From the NCBI GenBank assembly GCA_026770025.1, contig JAMXDE010000003.1, positions 1,860,001-1,924,000 of the forward strand: a stretch of DNA of 64,000 bases. The letters are read 5' to 3'. The notes beneath the pieces were generated by a model. The model saw only the letters and a program-made list of their open reading frames with translations, made no database searches and was not told the origin of the DNA. Positions 30,163 through 40,450 of the stretch are shown here, in pieces. Positions within the stretch are counted from its first letter, which is position 1; each line of letters opens with the position of its first letter. This stretch comes from Craspedostauros australis. Lineage: Eukaryota > Bacillariophyta > Bacillariophyceae > Mastogloiales > Achnanthaceae. Position numbers and translations under genes: made by a program.

Positions 30163-31453
30163 ATGAGGATTACTGCCACTACACTCGTCGTCACCCTTTG
30201 GGCTGCAGCCTGTTTCGCTCACCCAACGTCTGCATACGATTATTCAGACTATCACGACGACCCGTCTGATGAAGACGATGAACACATCGACATGGACTTC
30301 GTGGTGTATCGTCGCCGCGCGAAGAAGAGTTCAAGTTCGTCATCGTCGTCTTCATCTGCCTCGGAACCAACGTCGATGCCAACATCAATGCCGACTTCAG
30401 CGCCCACAGCACTACCGTCAGCATCGCCATCGTCGAATCCAACGGCAAGCATTAGTCCATCGATCCCTCCATCTGCGGCGCCATCTTCTGTGCCAACAAG
30501 AAGCAGTGCACCATCCGCGGCACCGTCCGGCTCACCGTCGAATACTCCATCGGTGACGCCTTCAGGCACGCCATCGACGCCACCTTCGGTGTCACCGTCA
30601 GGTCAACCGTCGGTATCACCGTCGACTTCTCCATCCCAGGTGCCAACGAGGAGTATGCAGCCGTCCATGAACCCTTCTGTGGCGCCTTCTTCCGTGCCGA
30701 CAACGAGTATAATGCCATCGACAGTGCCTTCCAGTACTCCTTCGGGAGTTCCATCGTTGGCTCCATCATCCACGCCATCTGCAGTGCCGACAAAGTCATC
30801 GAAGAGTGTGAAGGCAATCAAAGCACCGAAGTCGCCGCGAGCGACACGACCTCCAAGGGCCACGAAATCGCCAAAGAGCGAACAGAGCACGAAGGCCCCG
30901 AGTGCAACGTCGACTTCGTCTGCAAGTACGAAGGCTCCCAGTGTCAAATCGTCTTCGTCTGCAAGCACGAAGGCCCCCAGTGTCAAATCGTCTTCCTCTG
31001 CGAGTACGAAGGCACCGAGCGCATCGTCCAGCTCCGACAAGGCCCCCAAGTCCGCAAAGGTACGTGCCCATGGCTCGTCTCTGTTGTACTCGTACTGTGT
31101 TGTACCTTGTCTTGTTTGCTTGTTCACATCATGGTCTTGTATGCTGTATGCTATTTGCTATTTGCTGTTGTTGCGACTCGTGATCAGCGACACTAACATG
31201 CTTCTTGCTGCTGCTGCTGCTGCTGCACTGTCATTCCATCTTGCTTCATATGTGTGCATAGCTGCCAAGCCTCAAGAGCGCGAAGAGACATCTTAATGCT
31301 GGAGATTCCACTTCAGAGGAGGGGGAGGAGGAAGAAGAGGATCAGAGCGACAACATCAAAGGAGAGGAAAATATGGAGGACGAAGAGGAAGATGCAAACG
31401 ACGATGAAGAAGAGGAAGAAGAAGACTCAGAAGAAGAGACGAGCGAAAAATGA
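30163..31453 (+). CDS. Secreted silaffin-like protein: Ser/Pro repeats, basic residues at every third position, acidic tail (two exons)
   Basis: Exon 1 is 30163-31059 and exon 2 is 31262-31453; the intron 31060-31261 has a GTACGT donor and a CATAG acceptor. Joined in phase 0 it gives 362 residues. Residues 1-24 form a signal peptide ending PTSA. Then come an acidic Tyr/Asp stretch, a basic YRRRAKK followed by ten Ser, and about 150 residues of PSxxPS repeats. From Lys211 every third residue is basic up to Lys238 (KSSKSVKAIKAPK, then Arg226, Arg229, Arg232, Lys235, Lys238), matching and extending the pentalysine KxxKxxKxxKxxK pattern known from silaffin silica targeting. Three STKAPSVKSSSSA repeats follow. 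Exon 2 encodes a Glu-rich tail. I infer a cell-wall or silica-associated secreted protein. The start at 30163 is chosen because it begins the signal peptide. Confidence 0.8.
30880..31030 (+). repeat. Coding tandem repeat (about 39 bp, 13 residues)
   Basis: Roughly three nearly identical copies encoding STKAPSVKSSSSA inside the silaffin-like gene. The copies differ mostly at third positions, consistent with selection on the peptide. Confidence 0.75.
31060..31261 (+). other. Intron of the silaffin-like gene
   Basis: 202 bp, phase 0, donor GTACGT, acceptor TGTGTGCATAG. A CTGCTG run and a pyrimidine-rich stretch precede the acceptor. The frame also stays open if the intron is retained, but then the acidic tail is replaced by a hydrophobic stretch and an early stop at 31296. 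Confidence 0.75.
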
Positions 31454-31896
31454 GCATGGTAACAACAGTCAGGGGAAGCGTCATAGCGGATGCAGGATGT
31501 GAAACGGGAGTGCTGCAAACCGCCCAACGACGAAGAATATGTTACTATTGTATTATGATGTAAACGTACGTACACGTTCTCAAAGAGACAGAGAGACAGA
31601 AACAATGCAGTGCTTGTTGCTATGTATAATATACTCTCGAGAGAGTATGCAGCTACAAGGGTATACCTCCACGCAACGTACCCATCGTATATATGTATTG
31701 ATGATAGCAGATGAGAGAATGAAATCACTGATCCCAATCACAGCTGACGATTGCGTTCGGCAGAACCTGAGAAAACACGCCGACATGGCTATCACTGCGC
31801 ACACGCAAGAAAAGAAAGAAGTCGGTTGCTTCCATTTTCTCTATCGTATCGTTCGTTTGTTCCTTTGTCAAAATTCAATTTCGGATCTATTGTATT
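31454..31896. other. Convergent 3' intergenic region
   Basis: 443 bases between the ends of the silaffin-like gene and the mTERF gene. It is AT-richer than the genes and contains a short ACTCTCGAGAGAGT inverted repeat near 31632. No gene is seen. Confidence 0.5.
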
Positions 31897-34800
31897 CTAT
31901 TGCCGTACCTTGTTCTGCCGTTCAAACTGCCACGTCGCTGCCTTTTGTGCCATGGTCCCGGCCGTTTGGACCGTCTCCTTCGACCACCAGGCAGTGTCAT
32001 CGTCGCCATCGTGCGGCGTTGCGGCATCAGGTCTTGACGATGACGGTGACGAGAGCATCCATTCCGACGTATGACGGAATCGAATCACGATCCCTCGAGC
32101 CAACTCCACGCGCTCGTTGTGGATAGTGGAGTTGGATTGTCGCACCAGCATGATCTGACGGATCAGTCGCCAGTACGTGCGCGCCAGCGGGTACAGGATA
32201 TCCCAATTGGCCCATGCCTGACCAGTCGTGATGTTGTGATGACGGAAGAGTTCATCCTGAGTGGGGAATGACCCCCATTCCAACAACCGTGTGCTGTTGT
32301 GCAGGAGATCCATCACATGGGTGGAATCGGTGAAGATATCGATGTGTACCGTCGTATTGGACAAGGATGACGCCGTGGGTTGCGACGCCTGGGTAGGATT
32401 CTTCGTCAAAGTGGCGGTATCTTGCGAACGTTGGAACAGCAGAATTTCCATCACGATGCGCAGCACCTCTCGACAGACATACAAACTGCACCGGTTCCGT
32501 GATGGGCGTCGATAAGGATATCGTGAGAGCAGAACTCCGCTGGAGAAATCAGTGCCAATTGTTGGCCCGGCGGTGTTGTTTGCCTTCCACATGGGGATGT
32601 CGTACAGCATTTCGTTCATCTTCCAAATGCTCTTGGCCGCGGTCTGCAACAACCTACCACGTATCTGTGGTACGTAGACGCAGAGTCCGCCCGTTGGTGG
32701 GGCATCCAAGGATGGATTCTGAAAGCTACGTCCGGTGCACAGGATGGCCAGATACGCGCTGTCCTTGTTGTCGCTTTGGCGCCGTCGCTGTCCGGATAGC
32801 GAATGCCGGCGCAGCGTATCGAAGAGGTCCAACAAGTTGGTCTCGTTGGGGACGTAATTCTTACGGATGTCGTCCAGGAATGCTTGTCGTATAGATTCGG
32901 TTTTCTGTTCTCGGAGCCGATCCGACGAGATCTCGATCTTGGCTTCTGATTGGGCTAGTCGCTTCTTTGATGCCGCCGGCGCCGTCTTTTTTGCTGCGGT
33001 GGCTGCCATGTACTCGTACCGCACCTTGCCCTTGTAGACCAGCTGATTACGGATAACTCGGTACATGTAAGCAACGGAAGTGCCCGCACTTTTAGCGGCC
33101 TCATCTACGTTGGGAAAGACTTCCAACTGTGTCTTATCCTCGACGTTGGTGGCCACAACTCGGCGTTTCACTCGATACCGCTGGGCTCTGATACCGCTAG
33201 TGGTGGATAACTCGATGATGGTGGCGTTACGACTTTCGTAACTGTCGATCCTATCCTGGAGGGACCGCTTGCTGACCATGAGGAGGGATGGGTTGGACAC
33301 GATCCATTTGCGCAGCGTCTTGCGACACGGCGCGTGATCTTCCAGCAGGTCAAGTTTGGGCTGTAGAGATCCCTGGAGACTGTGCGTCAGCACCAACGGC
33401 GCCTTGAGCGTCATGTGGGCCAGTTGCGCCGTGGACAAGCCGACGCGGTCACGCAAGTACAGCGTTTTAGGCCGTAGGTTGGATCGGTGGTTGAATCGCA
33501 ACAACCCACCGCGACGGATCAGTTCTCCCACCTGCGGCAGAGACAAGCCCAGCGTTTGATGGAAGAAGTGCGACATGGGCTTGATTTTGCGTTCCAAAGA
33601 CGCTCCCAGGATGGATGGATTGGCTTTGAGCATGTCCACAAGGTCTTGGCGCTCTATTTTCAAGTCGTCTCGCAGATATCGTAGCTTGGGTCTGAGATTG
33701 AGTTCGACGCTGTAATGCAGGGTGGCTGGATACTCGAGGACCGATCGCTGAATATTCGGTAGGGTCATGCCGACTTCGTCGCGCAAAAATGAGACGCGCT
33801 CGTGCAATTTTCCGACCGCCACGCCCAGCACTTGCGGATCTTGCACGACGAGAGCGTGCATGTCTGGACTGGACAGCCGCAGGATGGATTGTACAGCATC
33901 CAAATGCCGTTGCAGGTGCCGCAACGTGTAGGTGCTGACGCGATTGTGGATCTTGAGGATGGAATGCAGCTCGTGGTTGGTGAGCTGCAGCCTCATACGA
34001 AGGTAGGTGATGGCCTGCTCGTTGAGGACCCTGCGCATGGGACCGTTTCCCACAAAGTCCAAGCCGGGCTCAAGATCGAAGGACAGCAAGGATAGGGAGA
34101 AGGCGTCCAGCAGGATGCGTATCTGATGCCACGACAAGTGGAGCGTGCGCAGATAGGCGACAGCGTAGACGTCTTTTGGATCTGATCCAATGAGGTGGCC
34201 GTTGACTTCCCGCTCGACTTCCGCGAGTAGGTTCATGGTGATGGAGTTGACGGAGGCGAAGAAGGACAAGGATGGCTTCTGCGATCTGGTGGCGGTTGGA
34301 TCCAGCGATAGGAAGTAGGGCAAATCCGACAGAATCCGAACCACCTGCGGTGGGGTCAGCCCCACACCCCAACCTTCGGAAAGCTGCTTGGGCCAATCCA
34401 CTCCTGTCACGGACTCTTCGTCGAGATGTGGTGATTGCGGCGAGACGAGGAAGAGGATCCTTTCCTGCATCCAGCCCCGGTCCTTCTTCGGGAGCCGCGA
34501 GAGGTACTCCGCATTGCTGGTAACATCACTGGCACCATCGGCGTTGGTGAAGTGCTCATTCAGAGCGGTCATGACGATGCCGTACATCCGCACCGTGAGT
34601 GGTTGAAGAGTTCCTCTCCCGGAGAACCAGACCTTGTTGGTCGTGTTATACCAACCAACATCCTTGAGTCCAATGCCGGCAACGAAGTGTGGGACGTCCC
34701 CGACAGTGGCATCTGTGGAGGTTCGCTCATCTCCGTTCGTTGATTCTGGTACCGTGATCGGGAGACCGACAGCGTGAGGATAGTGATGACGTGCCTGATC

Positions 34801-35268
34801 AAGCCAGCGGAAGCTTCGCAGCACCGTGGTTTGATTGGTCTGCGAGATATCGGCCTCGACCACCACGTGCCGATGGAAGTTCTTGGAATAGTAACAGTAC
34901 TGCCATCTCGTGTCTGCCGTCGTCGCCATTGGCGGTGCCTCCACGTGTGCGTCCTTTGTTGCAACCTGTGTTCTCAATTGCGTTTGTGCTGGTGCTGGTG
35001 CGGAGGCAGAAGGATCTTCACGCGTCTGCGGCTGCGCAGATGCCGGCGTGAATGTCTGCGTCTGGTTGCTCTGCTGCTGAATGTGGAACAGCGCCGGTTT
35101 CGCCATCTCCGCTGATCGTGCTCGCTGCAGGACATCCGTCGAAGCTGAGGATGCTGCGAAAGTTGCCGATGGTGATGTGAGGAGAACCGTTGGCGCAACA
35201 TCGCGTTTCATCACGAAACCGTCAACGTTCCAAAGCAGCAGCGCCGAGAATACTTGGAGAACCCACAT
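31897..35268 (-). CDS. Plastid-targeted mTERF-repeat protein with C-terminal RNase H-like region
   Basis: 1,123 residues from the ATG at 35268; the frame is open further upstream but without an ATG. The N-terminus reads as an ER signal peptide (MWVLQVFSALLLWNVDG) followed directly by Phe and a Ser/Thr/Ala-rich stretch, the layout of diatom plastid presequences. About residues 390-670 contain repeated mTERF motifs (for example LRDEVGMTLPNIQRSVLEYP and LRDRVGLSTAQLAHMTLKAP). Near 714-752 a short NUMOD1/helix-turn-helix-like block reads FPNVDEAAKSAGTSVAYMYRV. From about 836 the pattern AILCTGRSFQNP, REVLRIVMEIL, IDIFTDSTHVMDLL and NWDILYPLAR resembles RNase HI, with the central Asp in TDS kept but the first catalytic Asp apparently absent. 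mTERF proteins bind organelle nucleic acids and act in transcription, splicing or ribosome assembly. Divergent from ALG11. Confidence 0.8.
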   Translation of the reverse strand: MWVLQVFSALLLWNVDGFVMKRDVAPTVLLTSPSATFAASSASTDVLQRARSAEMAKPALFHIQQQSNQTQTFTPASAQPQTREDPSASAPAPAQTQLRTQVATKDAHVEAPPMATTADTRWQYCYYSKNFHRHVVVEADISQTNQTTVLRSFRWLDQARHHYPHAVGLPITVPESTNGDERTSTDATVGDVPHFVAGIGLKDVGWYNTTNKVWFSGRGTLQPLTVRMYGIVMTALNEHFTNADGASDVTSNAEYLSRLPKKDRGWMQERILFLVSPQSPHLDEESVTGVDWPKQLSEGWGVGLTPPQVVRILSDLPYFLSLDPTATRSQKPSLSFFASVNSITMNLLAEVEREVNGHLIGSDPKDVYAVAYLRTLHLSWHQIRILLDAFSLSLLSFDLEPGLDFVGNGPMRRVLNEQAITYLRMRLQLTNHELHSILKIHNRVSTYTLRHLQRHLDAVQSILRLSSPDMHALVVQDPQVLGVAVGKLHERVSFLRDEVGMTLPNIQRSVLEYPATLHYSVELNLRPKLRYLRDDLKIERQDLVDMLKANPSILGASLERKIKPMSHFFHQTLGLSLPQVGELIRRGGLLRFNHRSNLRPKTLYLRDRVGLSTAQLAHMTLKAPLVLTHSLQGSLQPKLDLLEDHAPCRKTLRKWIVSNPSLLMVSKRSLQDRIDSYESRNATIIELSTTSGIRAQRYRVKRRVVATNVEDKTQLEVFPNVDEAAKSAGTSVAYMYRVIRNQLVYKGKVRYEYMAATAAKKTAPAASKKRLAQSEAKIEISSDRLREQKTESIRQAFLDDIRKNYVPNETNLLDLFDTLRRHSLSGQRRRQSDNKDSAYLAILCTGRSFQNPSLDAPPTGGLCVYVPQIRGRLLQTAAKSIWKMNEMLYDIPMWKANNTAGPTIGTDFSSGVLLSRYPYRRPSRNRCSLYVCREVLRIVMEILLFQRSQDTATLTKNPTQASQPTASSLSNTTVHIDIFTDSTHVMDLLHNSTRLLEWGSFPTQDELFRHHNITTGQAWANWDILYPLARTYWRLIRQIMLVRQSNSTIHNERVELARGIVIRFRHTSEWMLSSPSSSRPDAATPHDGDDDTAWWSKETVQTAGTMAQKAATWQFERQNKVRQ

Positions 35269-36212
35269 GACCGACAAGCTCCTTCGTTTCAGGAGGGCAG
35301 CAGCTGCTCTGCAGATTGTATGCACTCTACTACCGTGGAATCCAGCCCGGTCTGCTTCTCTCACTACGCTACAATACGGCGATCTGCTTGTGCTTTCTGC
35401 AACCCTCTTCTTCGCCCAATGCAGCTCAGTTCACGGCTCGATGACACTCACGGCCAACAGTCAACAGTCAACAGTCACCCCAATGCCACTTCTCTGCTTC
35501 CTCCTTGTTGCATTGTCGTTGTGTCTCTCTCTATCCCTCTATCGCTCTATCGCTTGTATTATTATATGTATTCTGTGTGTGCGTGCGAAAGGGTTGCGAT
35601 CTCTACCCGTGAGGCTTCAGGATCACCTGCTCTCTCTGATTCACCTCGATCCTTCTTCTGTTCCTGTGTCAGAATGTTGTGACCGGCAGAACCGCGAACT
35701 CTTTTCAGAACAACTGGAGGCTTCGTTCCCTCTGAGATTGCGCGAGCACTTGGCGTGGAGAACGAGTGTCCTTGGACATTTGTGCGTGCATCGATCGTGT
35801 CTGTTGATGTTGCTTGCGTGTGTGACACGCGAACTCTTCGTTTTGGATTTGCGTTCGATTGTCTGTCATGACGTCACCCTTCAACTGCCAGCAACGCAGA
35901 TAAACGCTAACTCTGCGCATCGTATTCGTATGAGTCAAACACGACAAAATCGTTCTTCGTGATCCAAAACGAACCACACAGGAAACTGTTGAATCTCACA
36001 ACCCTCAACCAAGAGATCGTCACCAAACAGAAGCACGCACTAACGTGGACAGGGCGCGTTGACGATGACCATGACGGCGACGGAGTCAAGCTGTTGCCGT
36101 TGCCCATCGACATTGACAACAACATCGACATCAATCAACCGGATGTCGCACATCAACAACCAAATCTGCAGCCAGATCGATTCGAGGAGGATAGAATCGG
36201 CGACTCAGCAAC
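35269..36212. other. Divergent promoter region of the mTERF and ALG11 genes
   Basis: 944 bases with no supported gene. A CTCTCTCTATC-type pyrimidine tract lies at about 35520-35560. Bases 36060-36210 are CAACATCGACATC-rich, probably the 5' UTR of ALG11. Confidence 0.45.
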
Positions 36213-37691
36213 ATGAGACGAGATGACTCGAACAAAATGAACTTCGTTTCCGTTGGCTTCTTCACGGTCTTTGCTATCGCGGTCCTGCGACTGGTGTTTT
36301 GGTACCATGATCACCGCTCAGCAAAACGGAGGATACGTCGCACCAACCCAACCAGATTCGCCTTCTTCCATCCATACTGCAGTGGTGGAGGTGGCGGAGA
36401 GCGGGTGCTCTGGAAGATGATCCAGATCTTGCAACGGCACAACAAGGAATGTACCATCTACACCATCGATCCGCCAGGGGAGATCGATGAACATCAATTA
36501 CGTGCGGATGCCATGCGACGATTCGACGTCAAGGTTCCCCAACCGGTCAAGCTCGTCTCCTTGCATCGGCATAGCCATTTTCTCGAACCCAAGCCCTTCC
36601 TGTCCCTCGTCCGCGAATCCATCGGTACCATGCAGTTGGCCCATCATGCCTTGCAAGAGAATGATGACTTCGACGTGTTCTTGGACACCACCGGGTGCGC
36701 TTTCACCTTTTGGGTCGTGCGGTTCTGGTTCCATCGCAAAAAACGCTCAGACAAACACACAGTCCAACCCTGGATCGTCCCGTACGTCCATTATCCCACC
36801 ATCTCGACTGACATGATGCAATGGGAGGAAACGGCACATCCGGATCGTGCCTGGTGGAAGACGATGCTCAAGCTGCGGTACTATCGACTCTTTGCCTGGC
36901 TTTACGGATGGGTGGGAGAGTCGGCCGATCTGGTCCTCGTCAACTCCACGTGGACGTTCAATCACATTGATGCCCTGTGGAATGTGTCATCGTCTCACGG
37001 CGCCGCCTCAGGCCAATCAATCGACATTGTGTATCCACCCTGCCGCGTACCACCTGTCGATCCCGCATTGAGCTCATCCAAGCGTGACTGCGCCATCGTC
37101 AGCATCGGTCAGTTCCGACCGGAAAAGAATCACAAGCTGCAAGTTCTCTCCCTGCGAAGGCTGGTGGATATGCTCAGGAGCAGCAAATCACCGGAGGCCC
37201 GATCCATCATTCCCGATCTCAAGCTCATTCTCATTGGCAGCTGCCGCAACGACGACGACCGCGGACGCGTCACCGAGCTCAAATCCATCGTCGCTGATCA
37301 CGACCTCAGAGATCATGTCGAGTTCCGCATCAATCCACCCTACGCCGAGCTCAAGCAATGCATCGACAGCTCCAGCATCGGCATCCACACCATGAGACAG
37401 GAGCACTTCGGCATCGGCATCGTGGAATTGATGGCATCCGGTCTCCTGGTCGTCGCGCACGATTCCGGAGGACCCAAAACGGATATCGTCAAGCCACACG
37501 AAACAGGATTCCTGGCAACGACGGTGGATCAGTACGCGGAAGCAATGCGCGAAGCGCTGACAATGAGCCCAAACCAACAACGCCACATGCGCCAAAGTGC
37601 CCAAGAATCGGCGCAAAGGTTCTCGGATGCCATGTTTGATGAACGGTTGGAACGAAGTCTGGCCAACCTGTTGGTGCAAGATGACACCTGA
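36213..37691 (+). CDS. ALG11: GDP-Man:Man3GlcNAc2-PP-dolichol alpha-1,2-mannosyltransferase
   Basis: 492 residues, single exon. ALG11 adds the fourth and fifth mannoses of the lipid-linked oligosaccharide on the cytosolic face of the ER, using GDP-mannose. An N-terminal membrane anchor (about residues 11-31) is followed by FFHPYCSGGGGGERVLW, the conserved ALG11 opening block. Further family blocks are DVFLDTTGCAF, PYVHYPTISTDM, ADLVLVNSTWT, DIVYPPC and SIGQFRPEKNH. The GT4-type nucleotide-sugar motif EHFGIGIVELMASGLLVVAHDSGGPKTDIV lies near residue 400, with the two Glu of the ExE-like motif spaced as expected. Length matches the family. A second Met at residue 9 is an alternative start. Confidence 0.95.
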   Translation: MRRDDSNKMNFVSVGFFTVFAIAVLRLVFWYHDHRSAKRRIRRTNPTRFAFFHPYCSGGGGGERVLWKMIQILQRHNKECTIYTIDPPGEIDEHQLRADAMRRFDVKVPQPVKLVSLHRHSHFLEPKPFLSLVRESIGTMQLAHHALQENDDFDVFLDTTGCAFTFWVVRFWFHRKKRSDKHTVQPWIVPYVHYPTISTDMMQWEETAHPDRAWWKTMLKLRYYRLFAWLYGWVGESADLVLVNSTWTFNHIDALWNVSSSHGAASGQSIDIVYPPCRVPPVDPALSSSKRDCAIVSIGQFRPEKNHKLQVLSLRRLVDMLRSSKSPEARSIIPDLKLILIGSCRNDDDRGRVTELKSIVADHDLRDHVEFRINPPYAELKQCIDSSSIGIHTMRQEHFGIGIVELMASGLLVVAHDSGGPKTDIVKPHETGFLATTVDQYAEAMREALTMSPNQQRHMRQSAQESAQRFSDAMFDERLERSLANLLVQDDT

Positions 37692-38852
37692 TGACTTGTA
37701 TTGGAAGATGGCATATGAAGTGGCATTTTCTCTGGAAAATCGCAACATTGTGTAACTCTATGGAGTGTTAAAAGATATCAATCTACCCCTTGTCGTCATG
37801 CTACCAATCATGAATACCCGTAGAGTGCGAGTACTCTCAAATGTCTTGTGGTTTGCGTATGTCCAAGGTGATGGAGTCTGCGATTCGATTCCATACGTGT
37901 AGTCTACGGAATTGGAGATAGAACTGGCCGTGTCATCCAACGACTTGATAGACCAATCCAAAAATCGACTAAATCGATCATTTCGATCAACTGCGCTGAC
38001 TTGTGTTGGTGGCTTGCAACGTACGCGAAAACTTGGGATGAGCAGAGAGACGTGGAACGCAATCCATCTCATTTGCGTTATCGTCGCCACTCTTCGCCCG
38101 AGCACCGGACAGATCGGATTGAGTAGTTATACTCCCAAGTGCTTCCTTTTCGTACCATACTCGTACTTGTTTGGCACGTTCCGCCGGTTCCTCTCCGGTG
38201 CTGCTGTTTGCCCTATTCATTTGATTTTGGCAGAGCATGTATACCGTGTTTGTGAGTGTGCCCTGGGCACAACTCGCCCGCCCACCCTTCTGATTTTTAG
38301 ACCTTTCTGCTTGTAGTAGTATTGGTGATAATGTTAGAACACGCAGTGGCTTGGTTGCGAACTAAAAGTCTTCCAGCGATTCGCTGGACACTGTCTCAAT
38401 GCTTCTAACATGGGTGTAGATTGGCTCGTTGGGGGTGTTCCCTGGTCATCTCATTCGTTCTCTTGGCCTTGGCATTCTTGGAAATGACGACGATGATGCC
38501 ATCCAAGGATTGCAACGGTACCGCCTTTGATGTGGGTGGCGTTACATGGCTTCAGCCGCCGATTTGGTTGCTGAGTGCGTTGCCGCATGGGTCATGGTGC
38601 CCTGGGTCGCCGCAACCTCGGAACGATCAGTTCCGGTTTCGTCCCTGTACTGCCGTTGAATCCATTCGAGGTGATGTTCACGAATGATGTTGCCATCGTC
38701 AGTCATTGGGAAGGATGCCGAGTCTATGTGGTGGTCCTTGAGGCGAGACTTGTACTCTGGCGATGTGGCTACTCAAGCAAAATGGTGTTTGGAAACGCAA
38801 CGGATACATACGCGTACGTACATGCGAATCCAGATGCCATTGAGAACCAAGT
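37692..38852. other. Convergent intergenic region
   Basis: 1.16 kb between the ends of ALG11 and the first CRAL-TRIO gene. I looked here on the minus strand for a DUF6824 block, as in the paralogue at 45411, and saw none. No gene is supported. Confidence 0.5.
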
Positions 38853-40450
38853 TCAGCATACCAGTATGGCATGATACGTACGATAATGCCATGTGGTAGA
38901 GCGCGGTGAGCAAAGGACGGACCCAATAGTGTCAGTTCCAAGAGTCATGGGGTGCAGCGTATGGTGACTTGCAACCACAAGGGCCAGGCCAGACCGATCA
39001 CAATCACATGGTGGCATCGTCTTCGCACCTGCAATGCTCATGGGCGTGTATGCATAATTGCGCAATCCTGCAAGACTCATTAGAGTCCTCGTATTATGCA
39101 GTACTTTCGCAGTACTTTCGCAATACTTACCAAGATGGACTTTGAAGGTGACCTTTTGCTGCGGTGACAGCGCGGTTTCGTACAGGTAGGCGACCGAATC
39201 CAACAAAACAAGATCATCGTGAACGAGATGCATGGCCTTGACATGGATGGGGGCTGCGAATCTGAGAAATCGCTGGAGCTTCATGAAAAGTCGGACGTCG
39301 AACTCGTCATTGGTGAGGCTTTTACTTTCATAGTGGACCCACACGACGCCTCTCCGCGGTGCCCCATCCGCTCTTGATACGCAGTCGATGAAGTACACGA
39401 GTGCTCGGAGCTGAAGAAAGGAGAAAGAGTGTGAGAAAACAAGAACAAGAGCAAGAGCAAGAGCAAGAAGGGCGAGGATGAGGTACAAGCAGTATCTGTG
39501 GGCATCCACATCATGCGCCGCGCGTCTCTGCTGCATTCAAGAATGATCACGAGGTCGGCTGGTCAACAGCGATTCGCGAATGGTGTTGGGTTTATGTCAG
39601 GCATCTTTTGATGATGCCTGATCTTGTATACCCGTGCACAGTTGCTGGCTTGCGACCATGCAGGATCGATATCGCGGAATACGGCGTGCCAACAAAGTGG
39701 GCAGGGTGCTGTCTTCTCGCCTCCATCTCAATATACTCGTGCAGTGATGTATGATATAATATATCAACACGAGCATTGATCATGCAGGATTGCGATTGAC
39801 ACACTCACCATGTGGTTGGTTGCAAATTGGTGTGTCGTCGGACCATGGACAAAGATGATGAATGGTGTAGCATCATCCGTCTGCACTGCATCATCCTGCG
39901 TGCTTACTGCGGCACGCATCGGAAGCAACTGTATGCCTCCTGAGAATAGCGCGGCGCGTTCACCGCGAGACAGATCCGACATGGAGATTTGCTTGCCACC
40001 AACGCTATCGCCGAAGAACTCTCTCGTCATGTCAAAATATTGGATGAAGCGATGCGCGGCCAGGCCCACATGAAATCGTTCTACTCGCAGGAACTTCAGG
40101 CGTAGCCGGGGATCCGTCCTGATGATGCTATTCCGATCACATGCGATCCTGTACGCCGCCGTCTCGGTGTCATCCATCATCATGATGACCTCATCCAGTC
40201 TTCGAAGGTGGTCTTGAGCAAGCAAGGAGTCGGAGTCTTCTGAGGGGGCGCCTCGATTGTTGTCATGAGCAGTAGAATGTGAAAGTTGTTGCTCTTCCGG
40301 TTCCTTTCGTGGGCTTCCACGAGTTTTGCTGTTGCCTCTGCTGCCTCTGTTGGCGTCTGTATCTCTCGCCAGGAATGCTGCATGCGCTCTGTCGGAGATA
40401 TCGCCTGCGTGCTGCGGCGATTGTGGCGACTGAGCATCATGTTCCGACAT
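38853..40450 (-). CDS. CRAL-TRIO domain protein (three exons), lacking a DUF6824 tail
   Basis: Proposed exons: 40450-39809, 39410-39131 and 39067-38853, giving 378 residues. Intron 1 (39411-39808) has a GTGAGT donor and an acceptor after a strong pyrimidine tract; intron 2 (39068-39130, 63 bp) has GTAAGT and TTGCAG. The N-terminal 90 residues are Ser/Gln/Asp-rich. Then come DPRLRLKFLRVERFHVGLAAHRFIQYF, the CRAL-TRIO-N helices, and the lipid-binding domain (FIIFVHGPTTH, RGVVWVHY, PIHVKAMHLVHDD). The domain matches the gene at 45411 exon by exon, with identical intron phases and donor types. The family binds small lipophilic molecules such as phosphoinositides in a Sec14-like pocket. The last exon is divergent, and this copy stops where its paralogue continues into DUF6824, so the C-terminus could be truncated. 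Confidence 0.65.
39068..39130 (-). other. Very short 63-bp intron
   Basis: Donor GTAAGT, acceptor CTTGCAG, phase 1. Its length is a multiple of three and it contains no stop, so retention would add 21 residues without breaking the frame. Its position matches the phase-1 intron 2 of the paralogue at 46640-46827. Confidence 0.6.
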
